A stretch of DNA of 55,664 bases from Odoribacter sp. (GTDB lineage: Bacteria > Bacteroidota > Bacteroidia > Bacteroidales > Muribaculaceae), in contig JAMPHZ010000019.1 of the NCBI GenBank assembly GCA_023663145.1, forward strand, positions 1 through 55,664. Reading direction: 5' to 3'. Under the pieces are notes generated by a model. That model did no database searches, was not told where the DNA came from, and saw only the letters and a list, made by a program, of their open reading frames with translations. A program made the translations under genes and the position numbers. Of the stretch, positions 24,259 through 32,444 are shown in pieces; within the stretch, counting starts at the first letter, position 1, and every line of letters begins with the position of its first letter.

Positions 24259-25311
24259 TTATAAATCTTGGATGTCGTTTACGCGAACAACCCAGCCGTT
24301 GATGATAATTTTGGTATCAACCCACAGGTTGTTATTGTCAAGGAAGAATGTGAGATTCCAATTGCTGCAGCGGTCAAGGTATTCCTGATTACTGTAGTTG
24401 TAGGCATCGCTTTTTCCCATGAGCAAATACGTGTTTAGCGGTATGTCTATGATATCTTGGGCGGCCTGCTTGCTATAGACAATAAGGCGTGGGCGTGTTG
24501 ACAGGTGAAGGCGCGATGTCGAAATTTCACCGTATCCAATGGTTATGTTACCGCCAATGCCTGTCTCTACTGTTACATTGGAGCGGGAATCAAGTTCAGG
24601 ATAGTCAATATCCTGTGTAGATATGCTGCCTTTTGTCCAGGCGTTGTATTTTATCGGGTGGCCTGTCACGGGAGTGTTGTTGTGATCAAGCTCGGTATGG
24701 TCATCGGTAATGTAGAACTCAAAGTCGTTGCCATCCACCGGCTCGCCGTTGAGTTGCTGAAGCAGAAGGCGCAGGTGATTGGTGGTCTTGGTCATCTTCA
24801 TTGTGACGGCTGTATATGTAAGAGCCGCAGGGTCTATTGTGAAGTCAAGTGCGCCGTGGAAGTGATCGTGCAGGCGTGTGCCGACATGATCTTTTTTGAG
24901 GCTCATCGCGATGTCGGTGTAATGTGATGAGCCTGCGGCAGGTGTTGATGTGTGCTCGAATGATGCTTTGTCACAGCTGAGGCCGCCATATGCAACGGCG
25001 TGGTAGGATCCGGGAGCGAGGTCAAGCGTCAGGCGCCATGATTCATCGCCAAGCATCGCTTCTGAGTTTTCAGTTATGGTGGAGACGAGGATTCCCCGGT
25101 CATTGTAAATGTGGAGAGTCAAACAATCCACCTGGGAGGGGAACGCATTTGCTCCCTCAAGGTTGTAGTCGTAGACAAACCGCATCTCCACACCCGCAGG
25201 GCATGGGTCGAGCTCGTCAAAGACGCTACCGCATGACGACATTGCTGCCGCTGCGCTCATAGCCACAGCAATAGCGGCTGCTTGCCTTGAAATGAATTGT
25301 TTTGTAAACAT
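24259..25311 (-). CDS. Mfa2/FimB-family fimbrial anchor lipoprotein
   Basis: A 350-residue lipoprotein (signal ends AAAMSSC, Cys27). The mature start, with DELDPCPAGVEMRFVYDYNLEGANAF, is the characteristic opening of the FimB/Mfa2 family, which ends fimbrial growth and anchors the fibre in the outer membrane. LTLHIYNDRGILVST and LDLAPGSYHAVAYGGL of the first beta-sandwich also fit. The C-terminus (IIINGWVVRVNDIQDL) shares WVVRVN with the end of the major subunit. It follows the major subunit after a 114-bp gap containing a GC-rich hairpin. Confidence 0.9.
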   Translation of the reverse strand: MFTKQFISRQAAAIAVAMSAAAAMSSCGSVFDELDPCPAGVEMRFVYDYNLEGANAFPSQVDCLTLHIYNDRGILVSTITENSEAMLGDESWRLTLDLAPGSYHAVAYGGLSCDKASFEHTSTPAAGSSHYTDIAMSLKKDHVGTRLHDHFHGALDFTIDPAALTYTAVTMKMTKTTNHLRLLLQQLNGEPVDGNDFEFYITDDHTELDHNNTPVTGHPIKYNAWTKGSISTQDIDYPELDSRSNVTVETGIGGNITIGYGEISTSRLHLSTRPRLIVYSKQAAQDIIDIPLNTYLLMGKSDAYNYSNQEYLDRCSNWNLTFFLDNNNLWVDTKIIINGWVVRVNDIQDL

Positions 25312-25361
25312 TGTATACAGGTGCTCCGCCGTGGAGCTTAAGGTGTTGGGTGAAAAATAAG

Positions 25362-25405
25362 AGAGCGGGCGCCTGCGGGTATGAGGCCTGCCGGCCGCCC
25401 GCTCT
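25362..25405 (-). terminator. Intercistronic hairpin between major subunit and anchor genes
   Basis: A 10-bp GC-rich stem (25362-25371 with 25396-25405), inner GC-rich loop, followed on the minus strand by CTTATTTTTC. It lies 20 bp after the major-subunit stop. It could be a leaky terminator or an mRNA-stabilising 3' structure that keeps the major subunit more abundant than the downstream genes. Confidence 0.55.
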
Positions 25406-25425
25406 GAAGTGTGTGTGAAGTATTA

Positions 25426-27006
25426 TTAGAATTCGAGTGAATTTACGCGTACAACCCAGGGGCGTACAGCTACGTCAAGATCGAAGTATACGTTCCAGTC
25501 TTCGATCACAGTGCCGGGTTCGAATGTGCCGAATTTTGTGATGTTCTTCACTGAAAGTTTGTATACGTTGTTACGCACGGTTGCAAATTCCATGTCACCG
25601 GTGGTGGCGAGGTCATTGTTGTCGTTGTGACGGTTGAATGCGAAATAGTAGCAGAGGTAGTCACCGGCAGCATTGGGGCGGTAGATTGTGAATCCGTTGG
25701 CTTTGAGCACGTCATCGGCCGCGGGGGTGAAGGTGCCGTCTGCTTCCTTGGTGAAGCATGCGTGGAATGCGGTGGCAAGGGTTGATACGGGAGTTTCTTC
25801 AATCACGGCAGCCATGGCTTCTGCGTTGGGGTAAAGTGTCTGGCCGTAGAGATACATGATGTCACCTTCTTTGAGCTTGTCACTGTTGATTGTGATCTTG
25901 GCCTCGAAGATGTAGCCGGTGGTGTTGTCGGTTGCAGGTTCAGCGCCGGGTCCGAAAGTGTTTTCGGTAGTATAGCGCCAGATGTAGTAGCCTTCTTTGT
26001 TGAAGTCTTCGCCCTGGTTGTTTGGCCAGCCTTCGTCATTGTCTTCTGTGCCGCCGATGATGTCTGCGAGGTTAGCCCACTGCAGGTCGTTGTCGCCGGA
26101 ATTGAGGGGATCGATTACTGAGGGCAGGTTCTGGGTATAGCTACGGTTGTCGGGCGAGATTACAAAGCCGTCTTCCATGCCGTCGAAGGTGGGGCAGAGG
26201 GTGCTGGGGCTTGATGCGTCGGCTTTGGTGCGGGGCAGGTAGTAGAACTTATCGGCCATGTTGGTCATAGCTACACGGGTAAGTGTTACGGTGCCCTGTA
26301 CGTCGTTGGTCTCGGTGTTGGTGATGTCATATGAGAGGTCACCGTTCTTCGAGGCGTCGCGGAAGTCGAAGCGGCTCATGGTGCGGATTACTTCAATGGT
26401 ACCGAGTTTATAGGGATTGGCGGGGGAGTCGTAGCTGCGCAGCGTGGTCTCGGTGGGGAGGGTTTTCTCAAGTACCTCAACGCTGCTCATGAGGAATCCG
26501 TTTTTCTGCCATGTTATGGAGGGATCGGAGCCTTCGAATATAGCGTCGGTAAATAGGTCACCGACGTTGAGGTTGGTGATCTTGTTGCGGAGTTCTTCTG
26601 TGGGGTTGCAGAATGCGAAGAGGTTTACAACATGTTCAGCCTGGTTGAGCAGAGCCTCGCGGTTGTCGAAGGTGATTGTGTAGGTTGCCTCGGCGTTGGT
26701 GGCGGGAGTCTGCGAGATGGGAGCATCATTAAGGGCGTAGGTGAGGAACTTGTAGTCGGTTGAGCCTTCTTCTTTGGTTGTCATTACCACAAGGATAGAT
26801 CCGACTTTGTTTTCGTAGTCCTGTCCGATTTCTTCGCCATCTTTTTCGCTTGAACGGGCGGAGGAGCGGAAACGGAATTTAACCGATGAGTAGAACGCAT
26901 CTTGGTTCTCGTTAGAGCCGCCACCGTTGTTGGTCGGTTCATCGCTCGAGCAGGCAGTCATGCCCAGAACGAGGGCCGCTGCGAGGAGTTTGTTGAATAA
27001 TTTCAT
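25426..27006 (-). CDS. Mfa1-family major fimbrial subunit
   Basis: A 526-residue lipoprotein precursor (MKLFNKLLAAALVLGMTAC, Cys19) with a low-complexity Asn/Gly linker after the lipid site. Typical Mfa1 segments: KVGSILVVMTT, EHVVNLFAFCNPTEEL, LGTIEVIRTMSRFDFRD and VYKLSVKNITKFGTFEPGTVIEDWNV near the C-terminus. In this family the lipidated precursor is exported and cleaved after an Arg by a trypsin-like protease, and subunits polymerise by strand exchange. Several Arg residues (FRFRSSARSSEK, residues ~45-55) could serve, but the site cannot be fixed here. It is the third gene of the operon, 36 bp after the DUF3868 gene. Confidence 0.9.
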   Translation of the reverse strand: MKLFNKLLAAALVLGMTACSSDEPTNNGGGSNENQDAFYSSVKFRFRSSARSSEKDGEEIGQDYENKVGSILVVMTTKEEGSTDYKFLTYALNDAPISQTPATNAEATYTITFDNREALLNQAEHVVNLFAFCNPTEELRNKITNLNVGDLFTDAIFEGSDPSITWQKNGFLMSSVEVLEKTLPTETTLRSYDSPANPYKLGTIEVIRTMSRFDFRDASKNGDLSYDITNTETNDVQGTVTLTRVAMTNMADKFYYLPRTKADASSPSTLCPTFDGMEDGFVISPDNRSYTQNLPSVIDPLNSGDNDLQWANLADIIGGTEDNDEGWPNNQGEDFNKEGYYIWRYTTENTFGPGAEPATDNTTGYIFEAKITINSDKLKEGDIMYLYGQTLYPNAEAMAAVIEETPVSTLATAFHACFTKEADGTFTPAADDVLKANGFTIYRPNAAGDYLCYYFAFNRHNDNNDLATTGDMEFATVRNNVYKLSVKNITKFGTFEPGTVIEDWNVYFDLDVAVRPWVVRVNSLEF

Positions 27007-27042
27007 AATAATTAAATAGATTGGTTATTTTTGTTTTGTAAA

Positions 27043-28527
27043 TTATCGTGTGAATGTCTTGGGCGTGTTGTCATTGAGGTATGTTATATTGTTTTGTGAC
27101 ACTTCCTCTACCTCAGAGAGGTTGTCAAGAGCTGTTGCTGCCTGAGGCACTCCTTTGGTTGCTGCCGTCTGTAACAGAGGGCGAGCTGCGGCAAAATTGC
27201 CTTGGCGCGCAAGTATGATGCCGTTCAGATAGTCTACGGCCGGGGAGCCGGGCACACGGCTCAGGAATCTGGCTGCTGCTTCAGGATCTTCTTTATTGAT
27301 TGCCACGGCTGCGGCATTGATGTTACTGGTGGAGTCGTCGGGGAAGCAGCGTACGGCCACATCGAACACTTCATTATATTCATCGCTGCCGGGGGTATAT
27401 GAAGATGCGAGCAGATGGAATTCCCGCAGGCTCAGATTGCCGGGGCGTTCACGCATCACGCGGCGGATCTCATCGATGTCGGTGTATTCACGTATTGTGT
27501 AACGTACTGTGTAATCGGAGTGACGTAGCGCCGGATAGATGTATTCGAGTATGTATTTGTAATCGGAGGGGAATTTGCGCTTTATAGCGGCGTCTTTGGC
27601 ATCGGGTGCGAGGTCGCTGTCGATGAGTTCGATGATTCCGGCACGGTTGGGTAATATTGATATGAGCATGGAGTCGCGGAATCCGGCCCAGTCTTCAGGT
27701 TCGTTGTCGGTGTGGAAGATTGATGCTGGGAAATCGTATTGTGACATAACGTAGTCCTTTAGAGCCACTGTACGGCCTTTGGAGAGGCGTATGTTATTGT
27801 TGTAAGGGCCTTCGGGCGATGCATAACCCTTGATGGTAATGTCGGTGATGGTGGCGTCAGGATTTTCGCGCACTACATTTATTGTGGCGAGAATCTTTGC
27901 AAGCTCGGTAGGGTTTTTGCGGTAGACAGGGTCTATTTCTGTGCGGTTTACGCGGAAATCAATGAACGCCGAGCCGTGAAGCTCTATCGTTTTTGAGTCG
28001 GCCACGGGCGGTGCTTCGGCAATGAAGTCAGGCGCGATGAATTCGTGAGGGCGCATGTCTATCATGGCGGCCGGAGTGGAAGTATTACGCTCGGGAGCTC
28101 CGCAGCATCCGTATTCATGCGCGTCCATGGCTATGGTTGATACCTGCATCCAAGGCTGGAACTCAGTGGCTGCGCTGTAGGTTATGGTTTTGTCGCGGCC
28201 GGCTCGCAGAAGTATCGCACCATGAGGAAGCTTCCCGGGTTCCCGCACGTATCTCAAGTATCGGTCGTGGCCGGCGATCACTATGGGAGGCAAGGTGGCG
28301 CTGGATGTGGAGTCGGCGTTGTAGATCACGGGCTGTAGTGTGAGCTCGCGGTTGCGCCCGAAGTTATACTGAGCGGGATTGATGTCCATCTTGAGTGAAA
28401 CCAACGCATTGTCCTGCACACTCACAGTGAGATCAGAAATGGCCAGCGACGACATTTCGTGTGCGGCGGCTGCGGCTGTGATTCCCATGGCTGCTGCAGC
28501 TGCTAAAATGTATTTATTGATTTGCAT
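27043..28527 (-). CDS. DUF3868/OmpA-like periplasmic protein of the fimbrial operon
   Basis: A 494-residue secreted protein: signal peptide (residues ~1-22), then a DUF3868 beta-domain (SDLTVSVQDNALVSLKMDIN ... ELTLQPVIYN). The middle region has an OmpA-like peptidoglycan-binding fold (DITIKGYASPEGPYNNNIRLSKGRTVALKDYV, residues ~225-260). A C-terminal TPR-like helical region (FAAARPLLQTAATKGVPQAATAL) follows. Genes of this type lead type V fimbrial operons together with a DUF3575 barrel, and the pair is thought to act as envelope support for assembly. It is 15 bp after the DUF3575 gene. Confidence 0.85.
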   Translation of the reverse strand: MQINKYILAAAAAMGITAAAAAHEMSSLAISDLTVSVQDNALVSLKMDINPAQYNFGRNRELTLQPVIYNADSTSSATLPPIVIAGHDRYLRYVREPGKLPHGAILLRAGRDKTITYSAATEFQPWMQVSTIAMDAHEYGCCGAPERNTSTPAAMIDMRPHEFIAPDFIAEAPPVADSKTIELHGSAFIDFRVNRTEIDPVYRKNPTELAKILATINVVRENPDATITDITIKGYASPEGPYNNNIRLSKGRTVALKDYVMSQYDFPASIFHTDNEPEDWAGFRDSMLISILPNRAGIIELIDSDLAPDAKDAAIKRKFPSDYKYILEYIYPALRHSDYTVRYTIREYTDIDEIRRVMRERPGNLSLREFHLLASSYTPGSDEYNEVFDVAVRCFPDDSTSNINAAAVAINKEDPEAAARFLSRVPGSPAVDYLNGIILARQGNFAAARPLLQTAATKGVPQAATALDNLSEVEEVSQNNITYLNDNTPKTFTR

Positions 28528-28542
28528 AGCGGTTTCCTGATT

Positions 28543-29133
28543 TTAGAATACGTAAATAAGGTTCACTGCGGCCTTGGTGGGGCCTACGTAGTTGTGGGCG
28601 CGGTTGCTCTCAAGCTTAGTGCCACAGGTGGCGCAAGGATAGACGTCGTAGCGTGTATATATCCATCCCACGGCAATCTCGGCTTCTATGCTCCAATGCT
28701 TTGAAAGCATCCATGTGTAGCCGTAGCCGATTCCGAGCCCTGCGCTCCAGCCTTGGTAGCGTTTGTCGCTCAGGCCCGAGAAATCGCTGCCTAACATTTT
28801 GAATGAGTTGTCGAGATTGCCAAAGTTATACTCGCCGGCGATGGCGTGTGCGGCCAGGAAGTGCCCTCCGAAGCGTTCGCACAGCCAATATCGGGCCTCA
28901 GGTTGTATGAACCAATGTTTCCATTGATGACCGCTTACGTTCCAGTTGTTGAAATTGCCTGAAAGATCAATCGACCATTTGGGCGCTACTCCCACTTCAA
29001 TTCCCAGGTTCGGGCTCAAGGCTGCGTCGTATAGCAGGTTGCTCTTGATGCTTACCGTCTGAGCTCCGGCGGTGAGTGCCAGTATTGTGACGGCGGCAAG
29101 CGTCACGGGCTTGGTGTGTTTATGATGTGACAT
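28543..29133 (-). CDS. DUF3575 outer-membrane beta-barrel protein, first gene of the fimbrial operon
   Basis: A 196-residue protein with a signal peptide ending near TAGAQ and the DUF3575 opening SIKSNLLYDAALSPNLGIEVGVAPKWSIDLSGNFNNW. Alternating aromatic beta-strands (WKHWFIQPEARYWLCERFGGHF, GLGIGYGYTWMLSKHWSIEAEIAVGW) run to a terminal aromatic (YVF), as expected for an outer-membrane barrel. It is the promoter-proximal gene of the operon and pairs with the DUF3868/OmpA protein downstream. Confidence 0.88.
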   Translation of the reverse strand: MSHHKHTKPVTLAAVTILALTAGAQTVSIKSNLLYDAALSPNLGIEVGVAPKWSIDLSGNFNNWNVSGHQWKHWFIQPEARYWLCERFGGHFLAAHAIAGEYNFGNLDNSFKMLGSDFSGLSDKRYQGWSAGLGIGYGYTWMLSKHWSIEAEIAVGWIYTRYDVYPCATCGTKLESNRAHNYVGPTKAAVNLIYVF

Positions 29134-29245
29134 TCCGTATAGGTTATTATTCAGTTAAGTGCGCAAAAGATCATTGGCACAAAGTTCTTTGCCCAAAAAA
29201 CTCGTGCCCCTAAGACAATAGTCTCTTAAATTAGATTGCTGATTA

Positions 29246-29350
29246 TCAGTGCCTTGTGTTGTAGGGGGGGGTAATAGCAAAAATCTCCGGCAAGGTGTGT
29301 TTACATGCCTTGATGGATGAGAGGGTCGTGCCGGAGAGAATAGTTGTCAT
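29246..29350 (-). CDS. Possible 34-aa leader peptide in the fimbrial leader
   Basis: An ATG 37 nt after the predicted transcription start opens 34 codons (begins MTTILSGTTLSSIKACKHTL, ends YNTRH). The frame runs through the terminator-like hairpin and the C8 tract, then stops at TGA 29246-29248. The same frame is open further upstream but there lies beyond the promoter. There is no homology I recognise. Translation across the hairpin would disrupt it, which is the reason for listing this ORF; it may equally be chance. Confidence 0.3.
   Translation of the reverse strand: MTTILSGTTLSSIKACKHTLPEIFAITPPYNTRH
29284..29337 (-). terminator. Terminator-like hairpin (possible attenuator) in the fimbrial leader
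   Basis: A perfect 9-bp stem (29329-29337 with 29284-29292), followed on the minus strand by T5 (GAGATTTTTGC). A shorter alternative stem (29291-29295 with 29308-29312) overlaps one arm. The gene upstream has its own terminator at 29548-29579, so this hairpin seems to act on transcripts started at ~29387. Confidence 0.55.
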
Positions 29351-29393
29351 TAATTGATGCTTTGTTGCAAATATTGAAGTTTTATCTATGCGG

Positions 29394-29424
29394 CAAAGGT
29401 ACAAAAAATATATCAAAATGCAAT
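29394..29424 (-). promoter_or_regulatory. Fimbrial operon promoter
   Basis: TACCTTTG (29394-29401, exact TAnnTTTG) with ATTG (29421-29424, one mismatch to TTTG) 19 bp upstream on the minus strand. The region up to 29545 is A/T-rich and contains no gene. Confidence 0.55.
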
Positions 29425-29547
29425 AGAAAGATAAGAAAAAAGCAACTAAATGTTTAGATATTGTATTATTTTTACTGGATATGGGCTCATTTTTGGCAAA
29501 AAAACACAAAAGGTCATATAAATGCAGTTAATCAGTTGTATAAACAA

Positions 29548-29579
29548 GCAGAGCCATTCCCATCGGGGAACGGCTCTGC
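29548..29579 (-). terminator. Terminator of the TonB-receptor/DUF5689 operon
   Basis: A 14-bp stem (29566-29579 with 29548-29561, one G-U/mismatch) with a short loop and TTGTTTA 3' flank, 29 bp after the stop of the 938-aa gene. It separates this operon from the fimbrial leader. Confidence 0.65.
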
Positions 29580-29608
29580 CGGATGTGTATATGTTACCTT
29601 GGAAGTTT

Positions 29609-32425
29609 TTATTCCCAGGTGAGGTTCCAGATGGCCACGCGGTCGCTGTTTTTGGTATTGGCCGAGAGGCAGTCGTTGACAATCTTGATCTGGAAGTCGC
29701 CGCTGATGTTTACGTCGAGCGAGTAATCATAGGCAGTCTTCTGTTCAAAACTTGTGAGTGATACGGTTCTCTCGGATACTACGCTGCCGTTCTGGATAAA
29801 CTGGATTGTGAACGAGCACTGCTTGTCGGCGTAAGGGAAGCCGTATTTGAACGTGAGTTTTGTACATCCGCCGGTGAGTGTGGGAGAGGTGAGTTCACCT
29901 GCTGAGCCGGCCTTACCGTTGAGACATACTGCAATGGTTGACTCTCCGCCGATAAAGGCGAAACGGGGAGTCTGTTCGGTCCCTCCTGCTGCGAGGCCGC
30001 TCAAGATGTTGGCGTTCACCGCAGTCCAGCCGGTGGCATTGGTGTAGGTGCCGTAGGTTGATTTAGGAGTACCGTCATTGAACGAGTCGAAGTCTCCCTT
30101 GTACTGGGTCGAGGGTGTGGGAGGAGTGGGGGGAGTAACTGTGCCTGCTCCACCTACTGTGAGGTTGCCTTCGTAGGTGAACACCAGATCGCGTATTTCC
30201 CATGTGTCGGCGCCTGCTGTGCTTGAGGCGTATTTGAAACCAACCTGCACTTTCTTGCCGATGTAGGCGGTGAGGTCTATCGCTCCTGAATTGGTGAAAG
30301 TCCACGCGCCGGCGGCGGGCCATGTGGGGATAGTCAGCATGTGCCATATTGATGATCCTTCCTCGCGCACTGCGAATCCGCAAAGTGTGGTGCAGGTGGT
30401 CTGGAATTTGGCCGCGTGGTCAAATGCCGCGCTCACGGCGGTGGCCGATGTGAGGTCAATAATGGGTGAGATCGCCCATGCTTCCGAGTCATAGTTGGTG
30501 CCGTTGGCGAAGGCTGATGCATTGAGATAGTAGGCAGAGCTGTATTCTTTCCACTGCCAGATGTCATAGCTCAGAGCTGAAGGCACGGTCACGTTGTCGA
30601 ATGTCCAGTTGGTTATGCCGTCGGCGCTGGTCGGGTCAAGCAGTTTGACGGTGTTGCCGCTCACGGGCGGAGTCACGGGCCCCTGTCCGTTGATCTTGTA
30701 ATTACTTGTATTCTTGATACCGGGGAGGGTATTATACTTCATGACGTCGCCGAATACCTGAACCTGCGATCCCAACATGCCCGGATTGTCAACGAGGTTG
30801 AGGGCTGTGCGGGTGTCGGTCTGTGCCACGAGCTGTATGCATACACAGTTGGCGGTAGATTGAGTGGAGGGATCGTCGCTGATGAGGATGTTGGCGCGCT
30901 GTGTGCCTCCGGCCTCAAAGTGAGCGGCATAGTCTTGATAGTAACCTACGATATAACCGGTGGTCCACACGCCTGACTGGACTGCCTCGGTGGTGGATGA
31001 CGGATTCATCGCAATAACCTGCGCGCATGTGTATGGTGACTCTTCGCTACCGTCGCCCAGCTCGGGGGTTACGGGTCCGAGGTCAATACCTTCGATCTTG
31101 AATGTAGAAGCGGAACCGTCGTTGTCGGTGAGTCCGTAAGTGCCCATGAATTCGGCGAATGTGCCACGGATATCGATCTGCTTGCCGTAGTTTTCGGGAT
31201 TTTCGCGCAGTGCGCCGTAGGTCTGCAGGTCAGAGCCTTGGGGAAGAGCTACCACGATGCATTGGGTGATATCTTCGGTCTCGGCGGTCTGGCCGATGAC
31301 GAGGGTGTTGCGCAGGGTAGGATTGGCACCCCATTCAATATCGGCGTTGGAGGCTACGGTCTCGACTTCGGGAGCCACGGTGCCTACAATGTAGCCGCGT
31401 ATCCATCCGCTGCGTTCTACTCCTGAGCCGTTCACTTCAAATGCGATGGCTTCAAGCACTGAGTAGGGGTTGCCTTCCGAGCCTTTGGGTATGGTTGGGT
31501 CACCTACATTCATGATTGAATTGGCATCAATGAGAGTGAGCTGCCAGTCGCCGTTGCCGGCGAGGTTGACGTAGTAACCCAGGAGGGCTACGATATCGCA
31601 CTTGCCTTCGGGAAGCTCCATGTTCCAGAAATTGGCGTAGCCACTGGTACGGATATCCAAAGTGTTGCCGTCGTTGTCGCGGATCTGCTGTGTGACACCG
31701 CTTGAATGGTAGGTGGAGAGGGTCGGTATAGTGGCATTGGGGATGAATTCCACGTTATTTATGCGCACGAGTTGGCTTTGCCATTTCTGCAGGTCGGCGG
31801 GTGTGACACCGAGGGCATTTTTACCTTCAAGGACAATAGTGTCGATCTTGGCTGCGTCGGGCATGCCGTTGAGCTCCATATTACGCACGAACATCTCGGG
31901 AGCCATGAATGAAGTCTCGTATCCGGGGATCGAAGAGTTGTAGCTGGGGAAGCCTACTTGCTCGAGTCCGCGGTATTTACCCATATATAATCCGGTGAGA
32001 TCAACCACGATTTCCTGACCTACACGGTAGTTGAGGTATAGGTTATAAGAGTTGATGGAGAAGTTGAGGGCACATGTCTCATCCTGGAGTACGATGTACT
32101 TGAAGCAGTTGCCTGCATAGTCGGATGATACGACGCGGCCTTTCACTATCAGGTGCTCGCCCTGGAACTTCATTTCCTCGGTGGGATTCTCACCTTTCGC
32201 AAGAGCTTCATAATAGTCTTTCGTATACACCTGCCCGCAGTAGTTGTTGTCATCACTCCACATCAGGGCCTTTGCCTCGGCGAGCGTTGTGTTGGCCACC
32301 ATTGTGGCTTCGGGTATAGAAGCCTCCTTGTCGGGCTCGTCGAAATGGTCCTGGCAGGATGGGAGCGCCACGGCGGCGGCTACGATGGCCGTCACGCCAA
32401 AGATATATTTATTGAGAATATTCAT
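29609..32425 (-). CDS. Multidomain surface lipoprotein: DUF5689, OB-fold-like modules, choice-of-anchor J
   Basis: A 938-residue lipoprotein (signal ends LPSC, Cys24). Residues ~45-305 are a DUF5689 region built like paired OB-folds (HLIVKGRVVSSDYAGNCFKYIVLQDET ... YRVGQEIVVDLTGLYMGKYRG). Two further OB-like modules (~315-450 and ~455-580) each start with GS/GDGSEE-x-PY and contain RGYIVG or TTGYIVG. Residues ~595-755 match the choice-of-anchor J fold (WAISPIIDL, FDHAAKF, TWEIRDLVFTYEG), paralogous to the end of the neighbouring 561-aa protein. A last beta-sandwich (~775-938) is carbohydrate-binding-module-like. There is no catalytic motif. It is probably a surface binding component working with the TonB receptor two genes upstream. 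Confidence 0.8.
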   Translation of the reverse strand: MNILNKYIFGVTAIVAAAVALPSCQDHFDEPDKEASIPEATMVANTTLAEAKALMWSDDNNYCGQVYTKDYYEALAKGENPTEEMKFQGEHLIVKGRVVSSDYAGNCFKYIVLQDETCALNFSINSYNLYLNYRVGQEIVVDLTGLYMGKYRGLEQVGFPSYNSSIPGYETSFMAPEMFVRNMELNGMPDAAKIDTIVLEGKNALGVTPADLQKWQSQLVRINNVEFIPNATIPTLSTYHSSGVTQQIRDNDGNTLDIRTSGYANFWNMELPEGKCDIVALLGYYVNLAGNGDWQLTLIDANSIMNVGDPTIPKGSEGNPYSVLEAIAFEVNGSGVERSGWIRGYIVGTVAPEVETVASNADIEWGANPTLRNTLVIGQTAETEDITQCIVVALPQGSDLQTYGALRENPENYGKQIDIRGTFAEFMGTYGLTDNDGSASTFKIEGIDLGPVTPELGDGSEESPYTCAQVIAMNPSSTTEAVQSGVWTTGYIVGYYQDYAAHFEAGGTQRANILISDDPSTQSTANCVCIQLVAQTDTRTALNLVDNPGMLGSQVQVFGDVMKYNTLPGIKNTSNYKINGQGPVTPPVSGNTVKLLDPTSADGITNWTFDNVTVPSALSYDIWQWKEYSSAYYLNASAFANGTNYDSEAWAISPIIDLTSATAVSAAFDHAAKFQTTCTTLCGFAVREEGSSIWHMLTIPTWPAAGAWTFTNSGAIDLTAYIGKKVQVGFKYASSTAGADTWEIRDLVFTYEGNLTVGGAGTVTPPTPPTPSTQYKGDFDSFNDGTPKSTYGTYTNATGWTAVNANILSGLAAGGTEQTPRFAFIGGESTIAVCLNGKAGSAGELTSPTLTGGCTKLTFKYGFPYADKQCSFTIQFIQNGSVVSERTVSLTSFEQKTAYDYSLDVNISGDFQIKIVNDCLSANTKNSDRVAIWNLTWE

Positions 32426-32444
32426 TGTCAGAACAGTTTAATGG

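Larger units (their letters stand above)
29134..29387 (-). promoter_or_regulatory. Long structured leader of the fimbrial operon
   Basis: About 250 nt separate the predicted transcription start (~29387) from the first fimbrial ATG. In transcription order the leader holds: a 34-codon ORF (29350-29246); a hairpin with T5 overlapping that ORF (29284-29337); a C8 homopolymer also inside the ORF (29264-29271); and an imperfect AAGACA/TGTCTT palindrome near 29210-29227. No other gene fits in it. Such an arrangement is typical of regulated read-through, but that is an inference. Confidence 0.5.

Noticed and set aside
29134..29450. Invertible promoter (phase-variable DNA inversion) upstream of the fimbrial operon
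   Set aside because: I looked for a pair of long inverted repeats around the promoter and saw only the terminator-like hairpin arms; no recombinase gene is nearby.
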